NCBI GenBank assembly: GCA_900155495.1
Contig: FTLJ01000602.1
Coordinates: 1-13,168, forward strand
Origin: Porogramme epimiltina
Taxonomy: Eukaryota; Basidiomycota; Agaricomycetes; Polyporales; Polyporaceae
Direction: 5' to 3'
Length of the DNA stretch: 13,168 nucleotides
Position 1 is the first letter of the stretch, and each line of letters starts with the position of its first letter. Shown in pieces: positions 1 to 8,823 of this stretch. A program made the translations under genes and the position numbers. The notes under the pieces are model-generated. The model made no database searches. It saw only the letters and a program-made list of their open reading frames with translations, and was not told the origin of the DNA.

Positions 1-11
1 TCACGCGCTGA

Positions 12-235
12 CGAACGACGGCGCGCCCGCAGCGCGCCGCCTTCGCCAGCAAGACCCAGCAGCCCCCGTCCACGTCACCGCTGAAGCCCGCACCAGCCCC
101 GGTGCCCGTGCACGCCGGCGCCCTGCCGTTCTCGGTCTCGTCGTCGCCCCACACCTCCGATACGCCTGATACTCCCGAGTCGACCATATCGTCGTTGACG
201 TCGATGTGGCCCGCGACCCTCCGTTCCCCGCGTCC
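12..235 (+). other. Possible 3' fragment of an upstream coding exon
   Basis: One plus-strand frame is open with very high G/C at third positions and encodes a Ser/Thr/Pro-rich stretch (for example FSVSSSPHTSDTPDTPES), as in disordered C-termini of fungal proteins. The composition changes abruptly at about 235 to an AT-rich tract (236-300: TATATATTGTATATTG), without a stop codon at the change. This suggests a gene broken at a junction or an unseen splice. A minus-strand frame is also open here, so strand is uncertain. No family is recognised. Confidence 0.22.
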
Positions 236-304
236 TATGTTTATAGATTGTAGTAGAATATATATTGTATATTGTATTACATGTTTGTTACACAGCTTTT
301 ACAA

Positions 305-490
305 GTGCGTGCCCAAGCCCGAAACAAGCACCATACCATGCCCTCAGCAAGCCCATGCATTGGCAAGCCCTAGGCAAGCCCCGAGCAAGCCCAATAAGCC
401 CAAAGCCCAAATAAGCCCCGGGCTTGCGCAATAAGCCCCGGGCTTGCGCAATAAGCCCCGGGCTTGGCGCGCAAGCCCCCGGCAAGCCGC
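305..490. repeat. AAGCCC-rich degenerate repeat block with an exact 20-bp tandem repeat
   Basis: The block is built from AAGCC/CAAGCCC words. Its core is a 20-bp unit (ATAAGCCCCGGGCTTGCGCA) present twice exactly at 411-430 and 431-450, with a third 16-base partial copy at 451-466. Each unit holds a near-perfect inverted repeat, AAGCCC-C-GGGCTT. The block ends about 15 nt before the surviving HET-1 sequence. Open frames through it (for example 102-434 on + and 288-497 on -) are products of the repeat and are not called as genes. Confidence 0.85.
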
Positions 491-506
491 GTGACACTTT
501 GCTGAT

Positions 507-2458
507 GTGGAGGACGAGGCGTACTGCCTCCTTGGACTATTTGACATCAACATACCGACGATGTACGGAGAGGGTCGACATGCATTCCAGCGGCTGCAGG
601 CGGAGCTTGCGCGACAGAGCACGGACGCGACGCTTTTTGCTTGGGGCGACTGCTACTTCTCCAGTGACGATGAGTGGGAGCAGGGACCTGCGTCTCAAAC
701 TCATCGCGACCACAACCCGGGCCTCCCAAGTATATTTATATTTTCTCCCTCGCCGAGTCGGTTTATAGGATGGTCGAACGCGCGCTCGTCCCCGTGGACA
801 CCCTCCCCTGCAGGTCCACCGACTCCACCAAATAGCCAACCTGAGCCGGGTGAAAAGGTATGTGTGGTGTGCCTTGTACGCAGCTCATTCCTGCCTCATA
901 TCTAAATGAATACTTCAATAGCCTAAGGACAGTCGGCCTAGCCAGGCCCACAACGAAGTCTCCTTGTTTGACGTCACCCCGTACGGCATGAAATGTCACC
1001 TTCCAGTGGCCGAGGTCAATGGGGTCACCATCGCTGTCCTCCCATGCCAGGATAATAGTGAACGCCTCGGACTTCTCCTCCATCCACCTCCGAACGACCA
1101 CACCCAGGGCCCATCCCGCAAGCTCTACTACGTCTCGTGGCCATTTCGTAAACCAACTGGATCCGGGTACTGGTCGATGAGGCTGGCCTGCCTCGGCGGC
1201 GACGACGACAACCTGCGCTTCCGCGGAAACCCCGTCGCTGCCACCTGGCGCGATATCTACATCGCCGCCCACCCGCCCACGACCGGACGCACAGACGGGG
1301 CACATCTTCTGCAGGGTTTCCTTCCCGACGTCGCGCCCACGGCATTCCGGATTCCTCGGACGCTAATGCAGACGTTGAGTGCGCTCCAGTTCTTCCCCGC
1401 CACCGGGATAATATCCTGGGACCCGGCATCAAAGAATGGCATGCAGTTTGGGATTCAGAGCACGGTGTTGTCTGAGTCGATTCGTATTCTCCTCGGGACG
1501 TGCGCGAAAGCATCGACTGAGGCACATCCGTGTCATTGGGCATGGGTAGATCAGCAACATAGTGCGACGTGGGGTCAGCCCTGGCCAGAATACGTGCACA
1601 ATTGTGCGACCGACCACGTCGTGGACTGGCGGGGCGGCGCGAATACGTTCGGGGATGCGGAGCGCACCATTCGTCTCGCGTTCGCGCCCTGTACGCACGC
1701 ACCGGAGAGGACGCTCGTGCTCGGCCTCAATCTCGTCGGGAGAAGGTATGAGGAGATACAGAGGAACGCAGGCATCTATCTCCGACCGCGTATGACGGAT
1801 CTAGGAATCATTCGTGCTCCCGCGCAATCCGCTTTAGGTGGGGTGGCTAGATCCCCTTCGACCTCCACGCCCTTCATAGCTGACTGCGCGCATTGTTTTT
1901 CTTAGCCACAGCAGCACCTGCCATCTGCCTGGCCAACACAAATGATGACCTCCTCGCAGAAATTCTAGCCCTCAAAGCGGAGATCGCCGGCAGAGATCGC
2001 AGAATGCAGGTCCTCGAGGAGCAAGTGAGCCAGCTGTTAGAGATGTTCCAGGGCACCCGGGCGGAGAAGGGCAAACAGTCCGACACCTTCCGCGATCAGC
2101 CCGTCCGTGATTCCTCTTCAGTATCCGCGCGGAGTTGGCCCCCCTCCTCTTCTTCTCCCCAGCACTCCCAAGCTGTCGCCAGTCCCTCGGGTCCGTCGCC
2201 CCAGCTCATTCAACAAGGTCCTACCAAGAGACCCGCCACGCCCTCGCGCCACGAACGTGAGCCATCGGGCAACGGAAATCGTGACAGCTCCAGACATTGT
2301 GAGCGCTTGCAGACGAGACTGGGCCTCGCCTCCCGGCTTATACTGGAGTGATGCAAGACGGCGTTCTCGCCCACATTAGGACGCTTGTGGTGGCAGGAGG
2401 GGCCAAATTGGCTTTCAGGATTGACACGTCTGTTTCTCGGTCAGTGTGTGGCATGTAA
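507..2458 (+). pseudogene. 5'-truncated HET-family gene lacking most of the HET domain (HET-1)
   Basis: This is a paralogue of HET-2 that begins abruptly at VEDEAYCLLGLF, equivalent to HET-2 residue 212, so about 211 N-terminal residues are missing, including all the core HET blocks. No in-frame ATG lies before the junction; a TGA sits in frame at 492-494. The remaining exons are 507-857, 928-1837 (acceptor possibly 921), 1906-2256 and 2313-2458. They join into 585 codons with no stop. Introns: 858-927; 1838-1905 with a CTGAC branch and pyrimidine-rich TTCTTAG; 2257-2312 with GTGAGC and CTTGCAG. The middle region matches HET-2 closely (GMKCHLPVAEVNGV, IYIAAHPPTTGRTDGAHLLQ, FRIPRTLMQTL). After NAGIYLRP the sequence departs from HET-2 and encodes a different coiled coil (about 1941-2075), then a Ser/Pro-rich stretch. 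If the last intron is not used the frame stops at 2351. It may be a recent pseudogene or a gene now making a HET-less protein from a downstream ATG. Confidence 0.8.
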
Positions 2459-2827
2459 CATGCATATATTGTGATGGCAGTCAATATATTCTAATGGTCA
2501 TTCGATGCTCCACCGCGCCTCAGATCGAACATTTATCCCGTCCTGACTAGATATTGTATGAATACGTCGTAGACCCCCTGATATGCAAGGCTTCCTTGAT
2601 AACAACACGCTACAGTATCCTTTTGTGTTGGTCACCAGCGATCATGTAGTAGGGCGCTGCACAGACGAGGCTTCAAGGTACATGTCCAAGCGAAACATGT
2701 CCTTTCAGCACGTATTGTGTGGGCTCTCGCGAACGAGTTTGAGACAAACGGGCCCCGATTACGCGGAAGATTGTTTCTCTGCACCAATAACTAGGATTGT
2801 ACGTGATTCATTTGCGGATACATAGTA
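2459..2827. other. Intergenic stretch after HET-1
   Basis: This AT-richer sequence includes two ATATATT tracts (about 2465-2492) and no convincing coding frame. The short frame at 2583-2825 (+) has poor codon bias and no family resemblance. It is probably the shared 3' side of HET-1 (plus) and the minus-strand gene end that stops at 2828. Confidence 0.4.
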
Positions 2828-3099
2828 CTAATTTCTTCGAAAATGACTAGAGAACACTTGGTCAAAACCGTTGAAGCGTAACTGTATTCGCTCAAGCTCG
2901 TACCTTTGAGTCCCATGTACGGAGCACTCCTGGCTCTTGGACAATAGACGGACCTGCGCGACGCGTCAATCTCAGATAGAAACCACGCAGAACAGAGACA
3001 CTTACGGGCCCGAGAACGGCAACGGAGGAGGCTCCGGCAGCAACGTGTACCACACCTCGCTCGTGCGGACAGCGGACACCATCGGCGGGCGGACACCCC
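2828..3099 (-). CDS. 3'-terminal exons of an unidentified minus-strand spliced gene
   Basis: On the minus strand an exon at 3099-3006 (31 codons, PPADGVRCPHERG ... VAVLGP) ends at a consensus GTAAGT donor. A 52-nt intron (3005-2954) with a TTGAC branch and GCGCAG acceptor follows. The last exon, 2953-2828, encodes VRLLSKSQEC ... YELERIQLRFNGFDQVF and stops at TAG. The two exons join in phase and have natural amino-acid composition. A possible preceding exon ends near 3142 (GTGCAC donor, AAG acceptor), in frame with the coding-like ANFWARHAPAS segment. The family is not recognised. The 5' structure is unresolved and the gene may be broken. Confidence 0.42.
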
Positions 3100-3288
3100 C
3101 TTCAGAAGGAGATGCTGATGGCTGGCTATGTGCACCTCGACGCTGGAGCGTGTCGAGCCCAAAAGTTCGCAGCCTGGGTCTTGAGAACAATGTCGTTTGT
3201 GCGGCGCGACGCTGACGCGGTGAGCGCAGCACAATCTGTTCGTAGGGATTGCCTATGGTGGTAGCGCGTATCCATCAACGCCTGCAGT

Positions 3289-3723
3289 TCATCGCGGGCG
3301 GCGGCCGCCCCGGGTGCAGCTCGGTGGAGTGGGCGTAGATGGGGGTGCGAAGGTGCGGGCTGCAAGCCGTACCGCGCCGCGTACGGACGGCCGCTCGAGC
3401 GCTTTAGGAGCCCTGAATGCGGTGTGGTGGAGCATGATGAGCCCGGGCGTGGTGGTGAGATTGAGCCTTTGAGCTTCAAAGTTAGAGGGGCGCGTCGCGC
3501 GGCGGAGCAGCAGGAAGATCCGTACTATGCTGTGCATGAGTGCGGTGGGAGCGTCGTATGGGGTTGAAGAGATCCGAGGTGTAGTCATGTATGGTAGAGA
3601 TGGCACTATGACAGCATAACGGACTAAGCAAGGCCAGAAACGAACTGGAGTGGGGAGACGTACGGAGACAGCCCGTCTAGCCAGCATCATCTCAGCTATC
3701 GCCCGTTTTTCGTGACAAGCCAT
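3289..3723 (-). CDS. Unidentified open reading frame, possibly the 5' part of the gene ending at 2828
   Basis: A 144-codon minus-strand frame starts MACHEKRAIAEMMLARR. Its middle is composed like a real protein (LNLTTTPGLIMLHHTAFRAP, ALERPSVRGAVRLAARTF) with C/G-rich third positions. It stops in a GC-rich tract just before the coding-like sequence that leads to the 2828-3099 exons. No domain is recognised and no clear donor was found to link it to them, so it may be a separate small gene, an upstream exon or chance. Confidence 0.28.
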   Translation of the reverse strand: MACHEKRAIAEMMLARRAVSVRLPTPVRFWPCLVRYAVIVPSLPYMTTPRISSTPYDAPTALMHSIVRIFLLLRRATRPSNFEAQRLNLTTTPGLIMLHHTAFRAPKALERPSVRGAVRLAARTFAPPSTPTPPSCTRGGRRPR

Positions 3724-4393
3724 TCCCTACACCATGCTGCGGCGTACTTGGTGCATACTTGATACAATGCGGCTGCAAGCGATGGCAGCTGCACAGCGAA
3801 ACTTGCTGGCCGCAGAGGGGATGCACAGACAAATAGCGAAAAGACGTGTGTAGGCGGAGGATGGGGTGGGGTCAGGAGTCCACGGGAAGAGGGGTGGCTT
3901 GTGCGAAGGACAGTGCACTTGATTTTGAAGAAGGCCTATGTGACTGGAAATGCGAGCGGACGGGGCGGTGGGTGGAGCGGGGGTGGGCCGTAGGTGGATG
4001 TGCGAGAACGATATTGGACCTGAGAGCGCAGGGCTGGCAACGGAGATTTGTGCGGAGCTGGTCGATGGAATTGATGGGCTGGCGGTGCACCGACATTGAG
4101 GGAGGCCTGGGAGTGTTGGAGAGGCCCACGAGCAGACTGGTTGGACGAGGATGCGACTCGGAGGCCCTCCGACGAGGACGCATGCGCACATGCAAGGACG
4201 CGGGCGCTAAAACGAAGTCTCCAAAATTAGAACCTCCGAATTTCTCGGACTCAGAAGTTCTACCTCTCCTTCCTCGCCACCGCCCATGACGCTCCCCGGC
4301 CGCGTTCGTCGGCCCATCTGCAGAAGGTGTCCAGGACTATTATCACACCCCGTTCAATCCTGTTCTAAACGTCTCTACTTGGCGCTCCCCACC
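3724..4393. other. No convincing gene; open on several frames
   Basis: All three minus-strand frames and one plus-strand frame are largely open between about 3850 and 4190, with Ser/Pro/His-rich translations. This reflects local composition with few stops more than a clear gene. One minus frame (SSSNQSARGPLQHSQ and onward) looks like a disordered protein segment, but no start, splice pair or family was identified. Confidence 0.3.
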
Positions 4394-4815
4394 ATGGCCA
4401 GTGATGTCACCAAAGCCAAAGCGATCGATAGGCCCCGAAAATTGCCTCGGACGCAGCGTACGATGTTCTACTACGTCCACTCCTTCTAATAATAGCATAA
4501 TCTTCTCAACTAATTGCACTCGACGTCCGTGATGTGCTGGCAGGACTGCCTTCATCAAAAAATGGCTGGAGCCCGACACAAACTCTCGAGCTGCATGGGG
4601 ACGACGGTCTTCCACACACGAGGAACTCCATATTAGTGTGGAGAAACTTTCAAGCCATGCACCGCCCGACACACCTCTTCTGCGCTCCGCACCACCCACG
4701 CCGTTCCAATCGGAGTAATGCGCGCCTCAGAAGTACTCGAACGACGTCGTTTTACTGATCGCTCCCGCTGGGAACGTATTCTTCGAGTCAAGCTGACCAC
4801 GTCCCGTCATTACTA
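4394..4815 (+). other. Coding-like scraps of an unidentified small gene upstream of HET-2
   Basis: An ATG at 4394 sits in an ideal context (CCCACCATGGC) and opens 31 codons. After a possible GGCAG acceptor at 4543, a second frame encodes TAFIKKWLEPDTNSRAAWGR ... PTPFQSE and stops at 4716-4718. A third frame then reads VMRASEVLERRRFTDRSRWE ... LRVKLTT to a stop near 4815. The pieces look like protein but lie in different frames, and the splice phases I tried do not join them. This fits a degraded gene or an unresolved multi-exon gene. No family is recognised. Confidence 0.27.
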
Positions 4816-4884
4816 GACGTCTCTCCACAAGATCCCATCCTAGCGGCCGCTGCAGGATATACGTCGACTTTTCTCACCTTCTCT

Positions 4885-4939
4885 GTAAGTTGATAAAGCC
4901 TGTCCGTTAGTGCGCTCACCAACACTACCACGTCTCCAG
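4885..4939 (+). other. Leader (5' UTR) intron of HET-2
   Basis: A canonical GTAAGT donor at 4885 and a CGTCTCCAG acceptor ending at 4939 define a 55-nt candidate intron, with a possible CTCAC branch. It ends 8 nt before the HET-2 start codon. HET-3 has a similar-sized intron in the same place, which raises confidence. No transcript evidence is available here. Confidence 0.6.
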
Positions 4940-4947
4940 CCAGCATA

Positions 4948-7476
4948 ATGTGGGTCCTCAGCACATCTCGCGCCGAGCTCCACTACTTTCCCAACTGTGC
5001 CGCCATCACCGGAGGATACGCGATCTTGTCGCACACCTGGGCCCAGGATCACGCGGGAGAACAGACGTTCCAGGATGTCCCAAAGATCATTGAACGATGC
5101 GAGGTCGCTGGAGAAAACCCGCGCAACCACGTTGGGGAGAAGATACGCCAGTGCTGCGAGATCGCAGAGAGCGATGGGTACGACTGGGTCTGGCTCGACT
5201 CGTGCTGCATCGACAAGACGAGCAGCACGGAACTGTCGGAGGCGATCAACTCAATGTTCAACTGGTACGCTCTCGCGGAGGTCTGCTACGTCTATCTCGA
5301 GGACGTCTCCCACGACGAGGATCCCCATGCCAAAGGGTCAAAGTTCCAGACGGCTCGATGGCACTCACGGGGATGGACACTACAAGAGCTCCTTGCTCCG
5401 ACATTTATCATTTTCTTCTCTCAGGAGTGGAAGAAGATTGGGACGAAATACGACCTCCGCGTCCCTCTCTCCCAGTGCACAGGAATCAACGTGGAGTACC
5501 TCACGCGTGAATGGGACTTCCGGGTCGATGCGTCGATCGCAAGGCGCATGTCCTGGGCAGCAGAGCGCAAGACGACTCGGGTGGAGGACGAGGCATACTG
5601 TCTGCTCGGACTATTCGACATTAACATGCCGACGCTGTACGGGGAGGGCCGTCATGCGTTCCAGCGGCTGCAGGCGGAACTAGCGAAGCAGAGCACTGAC
5701 GCGACACTGTTCACTTGGGGTGGCTGCCACGACTTCAGTGACGGCAAGAGGGAACCGGGCCCTCTATCTGAGTCCCAGGACAACACCCCGGATGCGCCGT
5801 ATATATTTCTGTTTGCCCCCTCGCCCAGTTGTTTCATGGGATGGTCGAACGCATACTCCTCCCCGTGGGGACCCTCCCCAGAATGCTCGCCGTCTCTGCC
5901 AGACTCCCGGCTCGATGAAAAGGTACGTGCAAGGCACCGAAATCCACGTATCATATCCGTAATTCCCTAGAAACTACAGGAAAATCTCCCTGATCGACAC
6001 CATGATGAAGTCCCTTCCTTCCAGGTCACCGCGCACGGCATGAAGTGCCGCTTACCCGTCGCAAATTTCGACGGGGTCACAATCGCCGTCCTTCCATGCC
6101 AGGTGGATACCGTACGCCTCGGACTCCTCCTCCACCCAGCTTCGAAGGACCAGACTCAGAGCTCATCTCGTCAACTCTACCACGTCTCGTGGTCGTTTCG
6201 TGAACGGACTGGATCCGGGTATGATCTTTTCCGGCTGGCCTGCCTTGGCGGCGACGCCCATAACCTGCGCTTCCGCGGAAAGCCCATCACTACCACATGG
6301 AAAAACATCTACATCGCCGCCCATCCGCCTACGACCGGACGGACAGACGGTGCCCATCTTCTACAGCGCTTCGTTCCAGACGTCGCCCCCACTCCTTTCC
6401 GGATCCCTCGGACGCTGATGCAGACACTAGGTGCCCTCGAGTTCTTCCCCCACACCTGGATGGTATCCTGGGACCCCGCGTCGAAGGACACCATGTGGTT
6501 CGGGTGCGAGAACACGACATTGTCAGAGGGAATCCGCATTCTCCTCGGGACGTGCGACAAACCGTCGACCAACGAGCGTCCGTGTCACTTCGCCTGGGCG
6601 GATGAGCACCACAGCGCGACGTGGGCCCACTCTTGGCCGGAACATGTGCACGACTGCGCGACGGACCACATCGCGAGCTGGTCGGACGGCACGCGCGAGT
6701 TCGGGGACGCGGAGCGCACGATCCGACTCGTGTTCGCGCCGTGCGCGCATGCGCCGGAGCGGACGCTTGTGCTCGGCCTCGAGCTCGTCGGGAGCGTGTA
6801 CGAGGAGATACAGAAGAACGCAAGCATTCACCTCCCTCCACCCGCCCTCTTTTCGCGTAGGCGTGTCAATGCCGCGGCTTCCAGGGCTGATCCCACCGGC
6901 AATTTATGGAGTTTCATGCCTACGTCTGCTCCCTCGTTCTTGCGCCCGCCTGCGTCTATCCTCATATGCCCTGCCGTTTCCCCTAAGGCCGACTGTCTCG
7001 GTGTAGCGCCCCCCACGAACAATACGAGCTCAATTAACTCCCTCGACAAAGATCTTCGCAACATGTCCATAGTGGGCGCACATCCTCCCGACCGCGACTA
7101 CACACCTAAGTGGACGACATCCGAAGTAGAACCCTGTGCAGCAGGCGGCTCCATCAACATCATACGCCAGGAGTTCCATGAGGTGCTGAAGGCGCACAAC
7201 GCCGCTCGCGATCGCGAGATACAGGAGCTGAGGGTAGCGCACGACGCACAGACACGCGAGCTGAACGCTCAGAGCGCCGTCCTCGCCCAGGTTTTGAGTA
7301 TCCTCCATGCAAATGGCATATCGCTAGATGCCCCTCCCTCGCCCGTGCGGGGGTATAATTCCACGGCGCCCTCATTCCTCCCTTCATCTCCGTCTACGTC
7401 GGCCCCTCCCGAGTGGCAAACGACCGCCCCGGCGTACCCTAGTCATCCGTACGCAGGGGGGACACATGAGTGGTAG
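4948..7476 (+). CDS. HET-domain (heterokaryon incompatibility) protein with C-terminal coiled coil, complete (HET-2)
   Basis: HET-family proteins trigger cell death when incompatible fungal hyphae fuse; this one is probably cytosolic. Exons are 4948-5922 and 5980-7476, separated by a 57-nt intron (GTACGT to CTACAG), giving about 823 residues. Seen in the protein: YAILSHTW (24-31), EQTFQD (38-43), WLDSCCIDK (82-90), AINSMFNWY (99-107) and RGWTLQELLAP (141-151), which are hallmark HET-domain blocks. RMSWAAERKTTRVEDEAYCL (200-219) and LYGEG follow, typical of the segment after the HET domain in HET-E-like proteins (Pfam calls part of it DUF8212). Exon 2 encodes a conserved GMKC(R/H)LPV...IAVLPCQ region, then a Pro/Ser-rich linker, then a heptad-like charged helix at about 717-770. 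No signal peptide, membrane segment or NACHT/WD40 repeats are visible. The ATG is supported by HET-3, which starts identically. Exon 2 starting at 5980 rather than 6025 is supported by HET-1, where 11 equivalent codons align. Family call is very sure; exact C-terminus less so. Confidence 0.93.
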
Positions 7477-7623
7477 AAGGGGTACTATCCACAGCACCAA
7501 CATGAAAATCAAGTCGGTTTACGGAGCAGCCCACAATCCGCAATCTAGGACTTGTTCCAACGCGCCGGCACCTGCAGGACGGCAATTCTTCGTCCCATAG
7601 ATCATAACTATAATGCTCTCAAG

Positions 7624-7697
7624 ATATCGTCCTGGAAACGCACTCTGGCGAGGAGCTGGCAGAGCTCGGACCGCCGCTCCTCGACTATGTCGACTGA
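7624..7697 (+). other. Orphan coding-like terminal exon downstream of HET-2
   Basis: After a CTCTCAAG that could serve as an acceptor, a short frame encodes DIVLETHSGEELAELGPPLL and then DYVD-stop, with nearly every third position C or G. Its ELGPPLLDYVD resembles the start of HET-1 exon 4 (ETGPRLPAYTG). It may be the original last exon of HET-2, now bypassed by the TAG at 7474-7476, or reached by an unseen splice. No phase-matched strong donor was found in HET-2. Confidence 0.35.
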
Positions 7698-8560
7698 CTT
7701 CACTACACGCAGGCGCATCCGAGTCGTGGGAACTTCACTCCGGAATGTGGACTCGGCTCGTTTTTCCATTAGCATACGACACAGAGCGCATACAATGATC
7801 ATCGCAAACGGCAACCTTCCCCCTATCTAGGACTCGTGTGACACTATAACGGTTCTCTTGCATTGATCCAAACGCTACCCTCTTCATAAATCACGCACGA
7901 AGCGCAAATGAGCATCTCATTTCCACTCTGTGGTTTCGCAACACTTACCATCATATGCCATTATATGGATATGCAGTTGTTTATCACACGTTGACGGCCA
8001 TCGTTCATTCTACTTGAGCACCCCGCCAATGAGCCAGGTGTACTTACAAGATATGTCAACTGCGACACAAGGTCTCCTATGGAAGGTGAAATACTCACCA
8101 GTGACCGAGTAAGTCAACCAAACAGCCCTACAGTCTCCCGCACCGCACTTGTTCGAGGGGGCTGAGGAGAAACCGCGAACAATGGGTGGACGCGTTCGTC
8201 CGCTTCCCCGCGCAAGTCGCTTCAGCCATGCCGCGCTTGAGTGTGGTACAGGAAAGCCGAAACCGTGTGCGGCTTCAGGGCGCCGCCGTCCGAAACCGTG
8301 AACATGGTACACTATTGAAGACGTGGAAGGAGGGGGTTCGGAGGCCTGACGTTGAAGACTGAGGGCGCAGGATAGGCGTACCGAGGCCGGAGAGCTGGAG
8401 AGTAGGAAGAACAGTGACGCGCTCACTAGGACTGAGTGGGAGCGTATGGTGAAACTGCGAGATGTGTGATGAGCACGGCGATACCATTCGGTCGTGTGTG
8501 TGTTAAAGGCCTGGACGCGCGAGCGCGATCTAGAGTTGGAGTCGCATTGAGATTAGGGAG
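7698..8560. other. Mostly featureless intergenic stretch
   Basis: The left half (to about 8000) is AT-balanced with no credible frame. On the minus strand, 8426-8112 is open and has coding-like composition (SSAAWLKRLARGSGRTRPPI), ending in an ACTG/GTGAGT donor-like site at about 8100. It could be an exon of an unidentified minus-strand gene, but no partner exon or family was found. Confidence 0.3.
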
Positions 8561-8585
8561 ACGAGAAAACAGAGAGAGAAACGCG

Positions 8586-8823
8586 CCAAAGATGACCATC
8601 TATCCACAGCAGCGTGAGACTCCCCATTCCCCTCTCTATGCCTGTGCCCTCTAACAGCCTCTATCCTTGATCAAGACCGAGTAACGGGTGGTTGGAAAGG
8701 GGCCACGGGGAAGCATGCTGAGATGAGGTTGATACAGTGAGGGAAGATCATGTATCAGGAGGGTGCAAGGCTTGTGTGGCCGCAGGTGGTGGATTAGACG
8801 ACTAGGGGGAGGGGCCAGCACTC
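8586..8823 (-). pseudogene. Decayed counterpart of the copy B minus-strand exon
   Basis: This is the copy A equivalent of the exon at 11397-11621. Two Trp codons (TGG) of copy B, 15 nt apart, are both TAG here (plus-strand CTA at 8636-8638 and 8651-8653). Indels shift the frame, and the donor-like GTGCGT is GCGCGT. The terminal GGTCATCTTTGG (Asp-Gly-His-Leu-Trp) is retained. The upstream exon end (CCTCAG/GTGAGC, about 8938) and a TGCTTGCAG acceptor (about 8888) are still visible. Confidence 0.5.

Noticed and set aside
102..434. 110-codon plus-strand ORF
   Set aside because: Its second half is read-through of the AT tract and the AAGCCC repeats; only the part before 235 has coding character.
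343..466. CRISPR-like or ribosomal spacer-like repeat
   Set aside because: The copies are contiguous or degenerate with no spacers, in a fungal context, so it is simple tandem repeat DNA.
1025..1702. 225-codon minus-strand ORF opposite HET-1
   Set aside because: It is antisense to a clearly conserved HET exon, Arg/Ser-rich, and open only because of third-position G/C bias in the sense gene.
4343..4699. 118-codon minus-strand ORF upstream of HET-2
   Set aside because: Codon bias is weaker than in the plus-strand segments it overlaps, there is no splice or family support, and it is probably a composition effect.
5923..6024. 102-nt version of the HET-2 coding intron
   Set aside because: It would discard 15 codons that align gap-free with HET-1; the 57-nt intron is also the usual size here.
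6329..6841. 170-codon minus-strand ORF, and several plus-strand ORFs in other frames of HET-2
   Set aside because: These are shadows of HET-2 exon 2; composition is Arg/Ser/Ala-rich and not conserved at the protein level with the HET-1 equivalent.
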